A stretch of 63,637 nucleotides of DNA, taken from NCBI GenBank assembly GCA_964418595.1, contig CAYQMF010000024.1:1-63637 (forward strand). The letters are read 5' to 3'. This document shows positions 8,449-17,128 of the stretch, piece by piece. The notes under the pieces are model-generated. The model saw nothing but the letters and a program-made list of their open reading frames with translations. It was not told where the DNA came from and searched no databases. A program made the translations under genes and the position numbers. This stretch comes from CAYQMF01 sp964418595 (lineage in GTDB: Bacteria; Planctomycetota; UBA1135; UBA2386). Numbering within the stretch: the stretch's first letter is position 1; every line of letters begins with the position of its first letter.

Positions 8449-9246
8449 TCAGCCCTGCCTGACCCAGCGCGGCGCGACCTGCCACCAGCCAAGGCCGTAG
8501 TGGCGCTGCAGCGCGCGCAGGGTGGCGGCGTGGCGTGTGATCTCTTCGCCCGGGTCCGGGCGGTGCTCTGCGCCACACGGGCATGCTCGCCGCATCTCGC
8601 AACCCGTGGCGCAACCACCCGCGTGCCGGTGCGCGGCGCATCGATCGAACGCGAACACGCCCGCACCGACGACGACTTGCGCGGGGCATGCGCGCACGCA
8701 GCGCTGATCGCAACCGGTGCACGGCTGGAAGTCGCTCGGCGCGAGCGGTGTGAGTCCGCTCGGGCGGGCTTCGCCCTCCACCAGCAACGCGAAGCGGAAG
8801 CTCACCCACGGCCCGAACTCCGGATGCAGGAGCCAGCCGGACACGGGCGACACGGTGCCGAGGCCGGCCATCTCCGCGAGCTGCACGAAGTTGAGCGAGC
8901 GCCCCGCGTGTGGATACACGGCCGCGGCACGCACGCCGCGCGCGCGCAGCCAACGCATCGCATCCGCGGACACGGCCCGACTCCATGCAGCGACGGCGCG
9001 CTGCCACCGCGCAGCGTCGAGCGGGCGCGCCCGGTCGGCATGCATGCGTCGCCAGAACGCCGATCCGCCGCAGCCCGCGACGAAGATCCTGCCGCAGGCC
9101 GGCTGCGTCTCACGCGCTCGCCGTCCACAAGGTTGGGTGCGATCGAACGCGTCGCCGTCGACGCCACCGAACACGTTGAGGCCGCTAGCCTCGAGGCGGT
9201 CGCCCAGCTCATCGAGGACGGCGCCGCGCTCGGAGGGGGACAGCAT
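8449..9246 (-). CDS. Double [4Fe-4S] protein, epoxyqueuosine reductase (QueG)-like
   Basis: 265 residues, shorter than QueG (~350-380). A C-x2-C-x3-C-x3-CP array (Cys176, 179, 183, 187) followed by Cys203, 212, 216, 222 and 224 suits two [4Fe-4S] clusters. Upstream, AAVYPHAGRSLNFVQLAEMAGLG and PEFGPWVSFRFALL match the QueG region that lines the cobalamin and substrate pocket. QueG reduces epoxyqueuosine in tRNA; the short N terminus and the extra cysteines leave open a different reductase. The ATG at 9246 has a GGAG Shine-Dalgarno that can pair with an upstream GCTCC. It ends 6 nt from the converging decarboxylase. Confidence 0.62.
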   Translation of the reverse strand: MLSPSERGAVLDELGDRLEASGLNVFGGVDGDAFDRTQPCGRRARETQPACGRIFVAGCGGSAFWRRMHADRARPLDAARWQRAVAAWSRAVSADAMRWLRARGVRAAAVYPHAGRSLNFVQLAEMAGLGTVSPVSGWLLHPEFGPWVSFRFALLVEGEARPSGLTPLAPSDFQPCTGCDQRCVRACPAQVVVGAGVFAFDRCAAHRHAGGCATGCEMRRACPCGAEHRPDPGEEITRHAATLRALQRHYGLGWWQVAPRWVRQG

Positions 9247-9247
9247 G

Positions 9248-9266
9248 TTGCTCCGGTTATGGAGCC
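9248..9266 (-). promoter_or_regulatory. Small hairpin covering the Shine-Dalgarno of the QueG-like gene
   Basis: On the minus strand GCTCC and GGAGC form a 5-bp stem with a 6-nt loop. GGAG is the likely ribosome site, 4-5 nt before ATG 9246. The stem is short, so the regulatory meaning is doubtful. Confidence 0.25.
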
Positions 9267-9320
9267 CAGGCCCGAGCCCGACAAGCCCAGCGGATGCGAT
9301 GGTCGCAGGCGCGACAGGGC

Positions 9321-9326
9321 TAGGAT
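9321..9326 (+). promoter_or_regulatory. Candidate -10 box
   Basis: TAGGAT ends 10 nt before ATG 9337, which would give a leader of only a few bases. No -35 consensus is obvious. Confidence 0.35.
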
Positions 9327-9336
9327 CCGTCGCTTC

Positions 9337-10650
9337 ATGGTGCCCCGTGTCCTTGCCGCGTGCCTGCTCGCGACCAGCCTCGTTGGCCAGACCCCCGCTC
9401 CTGGATTCGCAACGACATCCGTCCTGCGTGAGACCGGAGCGCTCGCCAACCTCAGCAACGTGACCGCGAGCCGCGACGGCCGCACGCTGTACTTCTCGCA
9501 CCAGCATCTCCTCTACGCGACCGACGCCGCGGGCACCCCGCGCATCGTCGCCTGGCTGCCCCCAGGCGAGTGGATCGGCTGCCTGTTCGTCGATCCGCGC
9601 GACGATCGGGTGTGGCTCACGAACTCCGTCACCGATGCGCTGCTCACGTTCACGCCGCAGACGGGTGTCCTCGCTCCGGCGGGCTCGGCGCCGCACCTGA
9701 CCTTCGCCCTCGCGCTCGATCCGATCTCGGGCACGCTGCTCTCGTCCGCGAATCCAACGTGGCCCAACCCGGGGGCGGCGACCGGCATCTGGGCGGTCGA
9801 TCCCGCGCAGGGCCGCCATCGCGAGTTGATCCGGCTCAGCGGTCCGTCGGGACCACTCGCGCTCAGCCCCGCGGGCGACCTGTGGTACGCGACCCAGTTG
9901 GACTCGTTTCCACCTCCGCCGGGCAGCACCGATCTCCTGCGCGCGACGCGTGTGCAGATGGCGACGGTCCTCGCCGGGGGCGCTGCGCTGCGGACCGCCG
10001 ACCTGCAGCTCGTGACGCGCGGCCTCGACGGCGGCTACGACCTCGCGCTGGACGGGCAGGGCCACGCGTATCTGAGCGACTCCCACCGCGGGCACGTGCA
10101 ACGCATCGACCTCGCCAGCGGGCGCGTCGATCCCGTCCCCGTGTTGCACACCGGCGCGATCGCCACGACCGACCTCACCTTCGTCGCCGGCCGCGGGCCC
10201 GCGCCGTTCGCGGCGTTCCAACCGGCCGGCGGCGGCACGCTGCTCGTCACGCTGCCCGATTGGAATGCGATCCGCACGGAGGTCGTGCGCCTGCAGCCGG
10301 CGCGGCCCGACGCGACGGTGTGGCCTGCGCTGCCCGTGCCGCGCGGACCCGCGCGCGTCGCACTGAGCGGCGCGGTGCCGAACGCCGCCTGCGTGCTGTT
10401 CCTCTCACCCCTGGCGCCGGTGTCGGAATACGAAGCCCTGCGCCTCGGCGGTCTGCCGGTGTGGGCCGGGCTCGACCCGGCCTTCCCGTGGTTGGCCTGG
10501 CCGGCGGCGTCCGATGCGAGCGGCAACGCGACGTTCGCGTTCCAGCACGCGGGCGGCGTGGGGTCTCCGGTGAGCGCCCAGGCGCTCTGCCTCGATGCCG
10601 CCGCACGCCAGGGAACGGCCCCCGTGCTGGTGATCACGTTCCTGCCCTGA
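9337..10650 (+). CDS. Secreted beta-propeller-like protein
   Basis: 437 residues. A short Sec signal peptide (MVPRVLAACLLATSLVGQ) is followed by repeated strands with D/G-rich turns such as SRDGRTLYFS, DPRDDRVWLT and LDGQGHAYLSD. These resemble blades of NHL/SMP-30-type six-bladed propellers. The last ~100 residues form a separate all-beta domain ending in LVITFLP, a type of C-terminal domain seen on other secreted proteins here. No catalytic metal ligands of gluconolactonase can be assigned with confidence, so the function is unknown; extracytoplasmic sugar or ligand binding is one possibility. Divergent from the QueG-like gene, with a 90-nt shared promoter region. Confidence 0.7.
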   Translation: MVPRVLAACLLATSLVGQTPAPGFATTSVLRETGALANLSNVTASRDGRTLYFSHQHLLYATDAAGTPRIVAWLPPGEWIGCLFVDPRDDRVWLTNSVTDALLTFTPQTGVLAPAGSAPHLTFALALDPISGTLLSSANPTWPNPGAATGIWAVDPAQGRHRELIRLSGPSGPLALSPAGDLWYATQLDSFPPPPGSTDLLRATRVQMATVLAGGAALRTADLQLVTRGLDGGYDLALDGQGHAYLSDSHRGHVQRIDLASGRVDPVPVLHTGAIATTDLTFVAGRGPAPFAAFQPAGGGTLLVTLPDWNAIRTEVVRLQPARPDATVWPALPVPRGPARVALSGAVPNAACVLFLSPLAPVSEYEALRLGGLPVWAGLDPAFPWLAWPAASDASGNATFAFQHAGGVGSPVSAQALCLDAAARQGTAPVLVITFLP

Positions 10651-10672
10651 CCGCGGCGCGGGGAAGGCGGAC

Positions 10673-10678
10673 TAGAAT
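10673..10678 (+). promoter_or_regulatory. Candidate -10 box
   Basis: TAGAAT matches the sigma-70 -10 consensus in five of six positions and ends 12 nt before ATG 10691. It lies in the 40-nt gap after the propeller gene. Confidence 0.45.
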
Positions 10679-10690
10679 CCCGCTCCTCGC

Positions 10691-13357
10691 ATGTCCACCC
10701 GTCGATCGAGCGCAATGCTCCTGGTCATGGCCGCCCTGCTCGTGGCGGGCGTCGTCGGCATCCAGTTCGCGCTGGGCTCATCGACGCCGATCACCGAGTG
10801 GACCGCGGACGACCTGCGATCGACCGGGACCAACGACGACGGCGCTGCGACCACCCTCGAGACCGCCGATCGCACCGAGGTCCAGGACGTCGTCCGCGAT
10901 GAAGGCGCACTCCCCGCCAACGCGGGACAAGGCCGGAGCCGGACGCTGCGCGGGCGTGTCGTCGATGCTGGCGGTACGCCGATCGCAGCCGCGGAGGTCC
11001 GCCTCGCGCTCCTGGTGGCGGGGCGAAGCGTGAGCCGCGGCGAAGCGGTGCAGCGGCCGACGCAGACCGGACGCGACGGGACGTTCGCGTTCCGCGGACC
11101 ACTCGGCGGCATCCGCAGCGTGCAGGTCTCGGTGACCCATCCGCGGTTTGCCAACGTCGAGGTCGAGCGCGAGGTGGACGCAGCCGGCGAGGGCGACATC
11201 GTCGTCGGTGACGTCATCCTCACGGCCGGTGGCGTGGTCGCCGGCACGGTGGTCGCGGCGGACGGCGTCGGCATCGTCGGCGCCGTCGTCGAACTCGCCG
11301 CCAGCGCCCCGATGCGCGGCAGTGGCGCGCGCAGCTACTCCACCACCACCGTCGGTGGCGGTGCCTTCCGCATCGATCACGTCCCCGCCGCCGCCTATCG
11401 AGCCGTGGCGCGGGCGACCCGCATGCTGGGCGCCACGAGCGAGGTCTTCGCCGTGCGCGAAGGCGACGTGATGACCGTGCCGCCGATCGCACTCGCCGCC
11501 GGCTGCGCGCTCGACGGGCTGGTCACGGACCGCCACGGCGCCCCCATCGCCGGTGCCCGCGTGTGGGTCAACCTCGATCGACCGGGCCCCACCGCCACCG
11601 CCGAGACAGCCGCGAACGGGCGCTTCACGGTCGATCATCTCGCGCGCGACACCGGAAGACTGCGCGTGCAGAAGGAGGGTTTCGTCTCGCACACGAGCGC
11701 ACTCGACCTCGCCAACAACGAGCGTGCGACGGTGGTCCTGGAGGACGGTCTGAGCATCACCGGCACGGTCAAGGACGCGGCAACGGGACAGCCGCTCACA
11801 CGTTTCGCCGTCAACGCGCGGCGTATCCAGGCGCCGGCGACCCGCAGCGTCAACGCGATCGAGCCGGATCTCGAGCGACGCACCAAGGAGGAAGCCGGCG
11901 CCCGGGTGGCGCGCCTGCACGAGGCCCGCCGCAACGCCGCGCTCGATCAGTGGCGCGAGCGGGTCCAGGCTCTGCCGAAGAGCCCCGGCGAGCTGCGCAC
12001 CTCCGCCGACGGGACGTTCGGGTTGCGCGGACTCGATGAGGGCGTGTGGGTGATCGACGCCGGCGCGCCCGACCACCAGCTCGTGCGCAGCGAGCCGATC
12101 GAGCTCGTCGTCGGCCGGCCGATCGCGAACGTGGACATCGCGCTGCCGCGCGGTCACTCCGTGTCCGGACGCGTCGTCGGTCCGAACGACCAGCCCGTCG
12201 CCGACGCGCGCGTCGAACTGCTGCTCGTGCCACCGCCGGAGGTGCCCGCCAACGCGCGGGCACGCGGAGTGAGCGTCGTCGACGGCGCGAGTGCCACGAC
12301 CGGCGAGTTCACGCTGCGCAACGCGCCGAGCGGCTGGGTCGCCGTCGCGGTGACCGCCGCCGGGCACGAGGCGACGCAGACCGCCCCCTTCGAGCTGGGC
12401 GCCGACGTCAGCGGCCTCGTGCTCGTACTCGGTGCACGGGCGCGGATCTTCGGCCGGGTTCTCGAGGTGCCGAAGGACGACGCGTCGGGGATCACCGTCG
12501 TCGCCGTCGCGGCATTCCGGAATGTGAGCAGTCGCGCAGCCAACCCGGACGGGACCTTCGCGATCGACGACCTCAAGCCCGGTCCGTACCACGTGTTCGC
12601 CTGGGCGTGCGATGGCCGCGAAGCCACGCGCCGTTCGCTCGCAGCGGCGCGTGGCGACCGGAACGCGCCGCCACACCTCACGCTCGCGGCCGGCGAAGCA
12701 CGCGAGTTCGATGTCGCAGCGCAGCGGATCCTCGCGGGGCGCGTGACCGGACACGTGCGTCGCAACGGCGCGCCAGCGCAGGGCTTCACCGTCCGGCTCT
12801 CGCGGCAAGTCGAACGCGAACCAGGGCAGGAGGCCTTCGCCGAGGAGCTGTGGCTCGACACCGGCCCGACCCAGAGTCGCGCCGTGGAGGCGGACGGCAG
12901 TTTCGCGTTGCCCGACGTCGAGGTGGGCAGGTACTGGCTGCGTGTGCTCGCGCCGGGGCGCGACACGCTCGAACTGCATCGCGAGACGGTCGACGTGCAA
13001 GACGGACAGACCACGAACGTCGAGGTCGGCGTGACGAGCGGCGGCATCGAGGGCGAAGTGGTCGCGCCGGAGGCCGACGCACCGCCGCTGCACGGCACGC
13101 TCGTCTTCGTCCTCGGTGCGAGCACGATGCCGACCGACCTCGCCCCGTGGGAGGCACAGGGTCGGGTCCGCACCGTGCGGTTCCGCGGCGGCCGGTTCCG
13201 GATCGACGACATCGCGGTGGGCTCGTACCTGATCGAGATCCGCACGGGGCGCGAGCGAGCCACTGCCACCGTGCACCAGGAAGTCGTCGCCGGCGTCGTC
13301 GGCACCGTCCGCTTCACCGCCGGGGCCAAGACCGCGATCCCGACGACCGGCCGCTGA
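10691..13357 (+). CDS. Membrane-anchored protein with about eight carboxypeptidase-regulatory-like (Ig-like) repeats
   Basis: 888 residues. A single N-terminal hydrophobic segment (about 9-28, MLLVMAALLVAGVVGIQFAL) anchors or exports the protein. From residue ~88 onward there are about eight modules that begin G-R/T/L-V followed by G-x-P-I/V-x-x-A-x-V, for example GRVVDAGGTPIAAAEVRL, GLVTDRHGAPIAGARVWV and GRVVGPNDQPVADARVEL. Each has a G-x-F-x-I/L-x-x-L/V-x-x-G-x-Y/W second half. This is the CarboxypepD_reg/prealbumin-like fold, generally an adhesive or structural beta-sandwich. No peptidase domain is attached. The next gene encodes a smaller protein of the same style 29 nt downstream, so the two probably act together at the cell surface. 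Confidence 0.82.
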   Translation: MSTRRSSAMLLVMAALLVAGVVGIQFALGSSTPITEWTADDLRSTGTNDDGAATTLETADRTEVQDVVRDEGALPANAGQGRSRTLRGRVVDAGGTPIAAAEVRLALLVAGRSVSRGEAVQRPTQTGRDGTFAFRGPLGGIRSVQVSVTHPRFANVEVEREVDAAGEGDIVVGDVILTAGGVVAGTVVAADGVGIVGAVVELAASAPMRGSGARSYSTTTVGGGAFRIDHVPAAAYRAVARATRMLGATSEVFAVREGDVMTVPPIALAAGCALDGLVTDRHGAPIAGARVWVNLDRPGPTATAETAANGRFTVDHLARDTGRLRVQKEGFVSHTSALDLANNERATVVLEDGLSITGTVKDAATGQPLTRFAVNARRIQAPATRSVNAIEPDLERRTKEEAGARVARLHEARRNAALDQWRERVQALPKSPGELRTSADGTFGLRGLDEGVWVIDAGAPDHQLVRSEPIELVVGRPIANVDIALPRGHSVSGRVVGPNDQPVADARVELLLVPPPEVPANARARGVSVVDGASATTGEFTLRNAPSGWVAVAVTAAGHEATQTAPFELGADVSGLVLVLGARARIFGRVLEVPKDDASGITVVAVAAFRNVSSRAANPDGTFAIDDLKPGPYHVFAWACDGREATRRSLAAARGDRNAPPHLTLAAGEAREFDVAAQRILAGRVTGHVRRNGAPAQGFTVRLSRQVEREPGQEAFAEELWLDTGPTQSRAVEADGSFALPDVEVGRYWLRVLAPGRDTLELHRETVDVQDGQTTNVEVGVTSGGIEGEVVAPEADAPPLHGTLVFVLGASTMPTDLAPWEAQGRVRTVRFRGGRFRIDDIAVGSYLIEIRTGRERATATVHQEVVAGVVGTVRFTAGAKTAIPTTGR

Positions 13358-13372
13358 CGCGTGGGCAGCAGG

Positions 13373-13378
13373 TAGACT
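13373..13378 (+). promoter_or_regulatory. Candidate -10 box
   Basis: TAGACT ends 8 nt before ATG 13387. It could give the second repeat-protein gene its own leaderless transcript. Confidence 0.35.
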
Positions 13379-13386
13379 GCGTGCGC

Positions 13387-14160
13387 ATGTCGACCTTGGT
13401 GCGCACGCTCCTCGCCCTGTTCGCCGCGGTCGCGGTGAGCGTCGCCGCCTGGGCCGGCTTGTGCGCGGTGGGCATCGAGAAGGCCCGCGTCGCGCCCGGG
13501 CCGCCGGACGTGCCGCCGCCGCCGGCGCCCGACGTGACGCTCGTGCCGCTGCAACGCGTGACGAGCACGACCGACGCGAGCGCCAACCGACCGGCGCGCG
13601 GCCACGGCGAACTCCATGTCGCTCTCCTCGGCGAGCCGGGCACGGAGCCGTTGGTGCTGACCGTGTTCGATGGGTGGAGCGGCGCACCGCTGGGTGCGCG
13701 GCTCCTGGATGCGAGCACGCAGACGGCGGGGCGCGTGGTGGTGGCGGACCTTCCCACGGGCAGCCATCGCGTCACTCTCGCGCGCAACGCGGCGCTGGCG
13801 CGGACCTCGTACCTCACGGCAGCGACCGCGAAGGTCGCCATCCCTCCGGAGCAGGCGGAGCCCGCCGAGCTCGACAGGTCGACGGGCAGCCTGAGCGTGA
13901 TCGTCCTCGACGACCGGGGTGGACCGGCGGCGAACATCGTCGTGGCGGTGGAGCGCGCCGACGACGCCGCGTGGCGGTGCCCGCCGGCTCCCGAAGCCGA
14001 CACGGCGCACGTGATCACCGATGCGAACGGTCGCGCGAAGCTCGGTCCGCTCGGCGCGGGCCGCTACCGGGTCCGCGCGCTGCTCGTCGATGCCGGGGCG
14101 GAGGAGGTCTCCTTCCCGGCGGTCACATCGACGACGCTTCGCCTGCGTCCGATGCGCTGA
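13387..14160 (+). CDS. Secreted/anchored protein with carboxypeptidase-regulatory-like repeats
   Basis: 257 residues. An N-terminal hydrophobic helix (about 5-28) is followed by a proline-rich spacer (PGPPDVPPPPAPDV) and two Ig-like beta modules (about 75-150 and 165-257), the second containing the G-A-G-R-Y-R-V-R-A-L turn typical of the family. It is a small companion of the 888-residue repeat protein directly upstream. The last 38 nt overlap the convergent DUF1444-like gene. No enzymatic motif is present; a structural or binding role in the envelope is inferred. Confidence 0.7.
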   Translation: MSTLVRTLLALFAAVAVSVAAWAGLCAVGIEKARVAPGPPDVPPPPAPDVTLVPLQRVTSTTDASANRPARGHGELHVALLGEPGTEPLVLTVFDGWSGAPLGARLLDASTQTAGRVVVADLPTGSHRVTLARNAALARTSYLTAATAKVAIPPEQAEPAELDRSTGSLSVIVLDDRGGPAANIVVAVERADDAAWRCPPAPEADTAHVITDANGRAKLGPLGAGRYRVRALLVDAGAEEVSFPAVTSTTLRLRPMR

Positions 14161-15040
14161 GCGGGACGAGGTCGCCACCGCACATCCGGTAGATCGACGC
14201 CGAGACCGGGTGCGTGGAAGCCTCGCTCTGCGCGCGGTTCACCTCCATGAGCCGTGCCAGATCCGTGTCGCCGGCGTTGCCCATCCACAGCGCATCCCGC
14301 TCGGGGATCGCGACGAGCAGGCCTTCCGCCTTGTCCGGATCGAGCAGGAGAACGCGGGTGGCGTCGTAGCCATCGCCGACCTGGATGAGCACCGGCGCGG
14401 AGTCAGCCTCCGGCATCGGCAACTCGCCGCTGCCCCGCTGTCGCAGGTTGGCGCTCGCGGTGCGATGCAGGCTCTCCTCGTCGATCCGCCACGCCCGCAG
14501 GTGCGCGCGCGTCACGAACACCATCGAGGCCGGCGAGTCGATGACGTAGCACACCCGCAGGTCCGCGCTCAGCGGCCGACTCACCAGCGCCGAGTCGCCA
14601 AACGCAGGCGCCTGCGCGGTCACCCACGCCGCGCTGCGGACCTGCGGCAGGACCAGTTCGATCACGTCGGCAAGCGCATGGTCCTCGACACTGGCGAGAT
14701 CGCCGGCGACCAGGCCGCGCAACGCGTGCTCCAGTTGCCAGGCCAAGGTGCCTCGATCCTCCCGCCACGCGAGGAAGAGAGGGCGCAAGGGCAGCAGCAC
14801 GTCCTGACCGGCGACCCCGAGCACCGCGACGAACCTCCCGCGCGCCATGCCGCGCAGCTCGACGACCGCGGCCTGCTGGGCCGCAAGGGCGACCTCGAAG
14901 GCGCGCAGGAAATCCACGACCCCGGGCGGGATCGCGACGGGACGCAGGCGCGACCGGACCCGGTGGAACACGGCCGCGCCGACAACCGCCAGCCCGAGCC
15001 AGATGCCGACGATCCACCACATGGCAGGGTTCATCGACAC
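14123..15040 (-). CDS. DUF1444-like membrane-anchored protein
   Basis: 305 residues. An N-terminal transmembrane helix (about 6-26, MWWIVGIWLGLAVVGAAVFH) precedes a cytosolic domain whose blocks SRPLSADLRVCYVID, VTRAHLRAWRIDEESLH, GDGYDATRVLLL and EGLLVAIPERDALW resemble DUF1444, a family of unknown function. The start is GTG at 15040, with an ATG two codons later; neither has a visible Shine-Dalgarno. A strong intrinsic terminator lies only 12 nt upstream on the same strand, so expression probably needs read-through or antitermination, or initiates within the short gap. Its end overlaps the converging repeat-protein gene by 38 nt. Confidence 0.65.
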   Translation of the reverse strand: MSMNPAMWWIVGIWLGLAVVGAAVFHRVRSRLRPVAIPPGVVDFLRAFEVALAAQQAAVVELRGMARGRFVAVLGVAGQDVLLPLRPLFLAWREDRGTLAWQLEHALRGLVAGDLASVEDHALADVIELVLPQVRSAAWVTAQAPAFGDSALVSRPLSADLRVCYVIDSPASMVFVTRAHLRAWRIDEESLHRTASANLRQRGSGELPMPEADSAPVLIQVGDGYDATRVLLLDPDKAEGLLVAIPERDALWMGNAGDTDLARLMEVNRAQSEASTHPVSASIYRMCGGDLVPLSASDAGEASSM

Positions 15041-15051
15041 CAGGGACCGGC

Positions 15052-15088
15052 AAAAAAAAGGGCCCGGCCGCGTCGCCGCGGCCAGGCC
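15052..15088 (-). terminator. Strong intrinsic terminator facing the DUF1444-like gene
   Basis: On the minus strand a 12-bp stem (15077-15088 with 15061-15072; eleven Watson-Crick pairs and one G-U) is capped by a GCGA GNRA tetraloop and followed by C and eight consecutive T residues (15059-15052). This is the clearest rho-independent terminator in the window. No minus-strand gene ends here: the flanking gene upstream is on the plus strand and starts at 15275. Confidence 0.85.
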
Positions 15089-15165
15089 ACATCTCTGGTT
15101 GCCCGCCAGATTTCTCGACTCGCCCCGATCGTGTTGCCAGGAGGCACCCGAAGCGTTGCCTAGTC
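15089..15165 (-). ncRNA. Candidate small RNA or attenuated leader ending at the 15052 terminator
   Basis: The terminator implies a minus-strand transcript starting within 15089-15274. A weak promoter can be drawn as TTGCAG, a 16-nt spacer, then TATGAC (minus strand, around 15190-15163), giving an RNA of roughly 105 nt. It contains three copies of GGCAAC (plus-strand GTTGCC at 15098-15103, 15133-15138 and 15155-15160) and a UCUGG/CCAGA hairpin. No ORF with a plausible start is present. I do not recognise it as SRP RNA, 6S RNA, tmRNA or a tRNA. The 5' end is a guess. Confidence 0.35.
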
Positions 15166-15262
15166 ATAACGACCCGCTCGGGCCCTGCAATCGGGTCCGG
15201 CGCGTTTTTGATCGATTCTCGGTCACTCCCCACGGGCTCTGGCCAAGTGTCCGGAAATCGAG

Positions 15263-15268
15263 TACTCT
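15263..15268 (+). promoter_or_regulatory. Candidate -10 box of the FHA-regulator gene
   Basis: TACTCT ends 6 nt before GTG 15275, placing the transcription start on the start codon. No Shine-Dalgarno is seen. Confidence 0.4.
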
Positions 15269-15274
15269 TCCGGC

Positions 15275-17077
15275 GTGAGTCGGTTCCGGCTGCTGGCGTA
15301 CCGCGAGTCCCGGGTGGACACGTTCCCCCTGGAAGAGGGGCGCGCGCGGTGGGTGGTCGGACGGTCGGGAGAATGCGATATCCGCCTCGCCGATCCGACC
15401 GTCAGTCGCCAGCACCTCGTGGTCACCCGCACGGACGACAACTTCGAGTTCGAGGACCGAGGCTCGAATCCGGTCCTGCTCAACGGCACCCGGCAGAGCC
15501 GCGGCACCCTGGCGCCGGGGATCCCCCTGCTGGTGGGCAGTACGATCCTCTACCTGGACCGCGCTGCGCGTGACGCCACCGTGCAGCTCGCCGAGGCCGC
15601 GACTTCCGGCGAGACCGGGGTCCGGCGCTACCTCGACCCCGCCGGGCATCCGGCACAGCCCGCCATCCCCGCGTCGGCTTCGCTGCAAGCTACCGAGTGG
15701 GTCGCTGCCATCCTGCGCGCAGAGCAGGAGGGAACGACCAGGGCCGAAGTCGCGGCCGGCCTGTTGGACACATGCATGAACTGGCTCGGCTTCGCGCGCG
15801 GCGTGATCGGCGCCACGACCACGGGAGCCGACGTCGAAGTGATCGCCTCGCGAAGCCGCGACGGCACGGCGGTCGTGTCGGTCCCACGCGGCGTGATGCA
15901 GGAGCTGCGCGTCCGAGGCCGGCCGTTCCTGCAGCCGGTCACGAACGCGGACGGTCGACGCGATGCCCACCTCGCGGTCCCGCTCGGGGAGCCAGTGAGT
16001 GGCGTTCTGGTCCTCAGCGGCCCGGACGCGCGCACGCACCTCGACGACGATCTGCTCCGGGCTGCTGCGACGCTCGGTGAGGCGATCTGGACTCGGATCC
16101 GCGAACACGACGAGCGCACCCTGCTCCGGCAGCAGTTCGAGCGCCTGAGTACGCGCGAGGACCCGGCGGCAGCCGGCCTCGCTGCGAGTGCGCGCCTCGT
16201 CGCCACCTGCGCGGAAGCCGAGGCCGCCGCGAGCCAGACCCTGCCGGTGTATCTGGCCGGGGAAGACGGTACGGAGAAGGAAGAGCTCGCACGCCGCATC
16301 CACGCCCTGAGCGAGCGCGCGGCGCAGCCCTTCGTGCCCTTCTACGCTTCCCTCGTGACCCCGGACCGGATCGAGGAGGAGCTGTTCGGCGCCGCTTCCA
16401 CGCTCGCCGTCAGCCGAGGCAGCCGCACGCTCTTGCGCGCCCAAGGAGGCACGTTGTTCCTCGATCAACCGGAGCAGATGCCGGCGCGAGTGCAGGATCG
16501 GTTGGCCCAGGTCCTCGCCACGCGGAGCCTGCCGCTCGGCGACGGGCAGGTGGTACCGATCGACGTGCGCGTGATCGCGGCGTCGGGGGAAGCGCGTGCG
16601 GACGACACAGGAGAGGCCAGGCCCTTGCGGCCCACGCTGGCCGAGCAGGTGTCTGCCATCCGCATCGAGATCCCCCCGTTGCGAGCCTGTCCGGACGACG
16701 CAGTCGCCCTGGCCCTCCTCTTCCTGACGCGCATGCCCCCCGCGCCGGATGGGTTGCCACTCACGCTGTCGGAGCGGTCCCGGGAACTGCTGACGACCAG
16801 CACCTGGCCCGGAAACGTCCGCCAGCTTCGCCGTGCCCTCGAGGTGGCCGCCGCGCGGGCCGGCAGCCGACCCATCGAACCGCGCGACTTCCCCGACGAG
16901 GTCCGCAACCGCGACACGGCCGCGAGCGGACTCGTGAGCCTGGTCGAAATGGAGCGCAACTACATCACGCGCGTGCTGGCGGCGACCGGCGGCGTGAAGC
17001 GGCGTGCGGCCGAGATCCTCGGGATCGCGGCCTCGACGTTGTACGACAAGCTACGCCGCTTCGAAGAACAGGGCTGA
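15275..17077 (+). CDS. FHA-GAF-degenerate AAA+-Fis regulator (bEBP-like)
   Basis: 600 residues in the order of a sigma-54 activator: FHA (about 5-95; VGRSGECDIRLADPTVSRQH), a GAF-like sensor (about 140-275), an AAA+ region (about 305-520) and a Fis-type HTH (about 560-597; GGVKRRAAEILGIAASTLYDKL). The AAA+ motor is damaged: the P-loop reads GEDGTEKE (329-336) instead of GESGTGKE, the region after ELFG (369-372) lacks the GAFTGA loop that contacts sigma-54, and the Walker B DE is DQ (397-398). WPGNVRQL (511-518) survives. It therefore probably binds DNA in response to a phosphothreonine or small-molecule signal without remodelling sigma-54. It ends 64 nt before nifS. Confidence 0.85.
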   Translation: MSRFRLLAYRESRVDTFPLEEGRARWVVGRSGECDIRLADPTVSRQHLVVTRTDDNFEFEDRGSNPVLLNGTRQSRGTLAPGIPLLVGSTILYLDRAARDATVQLAEAATSGETGVRRYLDPAGHPAQPAIPASASLQATEWVAAILRAEQEGTTRAEVAAGLLDTCMNWLGFARGVIGATTTGADVEVIASRSRDGTAVVSVPRGVMQELRVRGRPFLQPVTNADGRRDAHLAVPLGEPVSGVLVLSGPDARTHLDDDLLRAAATLGEAIWTRIREHDERTLLRQQFERLSTREDPAAAGLAASARLVATCAEAEAAASQTLPVYLAGEDGTEKEELARRIHALSERAAQPFVPFYASLVTPDRIEEELFGAASTLAVSRGSRTLLRAQGGTLFLDQPEQMPARVQDRLAQVLATRSLPLGDGQVVPIDVRVIAASGEARADDTGEARPLRPTLAEQVSAIRIEIPPLRACPDDAVALALLFLTRMPPAPDGLPLTLSERSRELLTTSTWPGNVRQLRRALEVAAARAGSRPIEPRDFPDEVRNRDTAASGLVSLVEMERNYITRVLAATGGVKRRAAEILGIAASTLYDKLRRFEEQG

Positions 17078-17128
17078 CCCGGCCAGGTCCTTTGATGCCC
17101 GGCGCATCGCCGCGACCTGCCCGGCGTG

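Noticed and set aside
10778..13687. A 969-codon open frame on the minus strand, opposite the carboxypeptidase-repeat protein
   Set aside because: Its translation is Arg/His/Asp-rich without domains, and the plus-strand gene has repeats, a signal anchor and a normal start. Long antisense frames are common at this G+C.
15089..15274. SRP RNA, 6S RNA or tRNA in the gap before the FHA gene
   Set aside because: The SRP GGAAG tip, the 6S end pairing and a tRNA T-arm were not found by eye. Only the terminator is certain.
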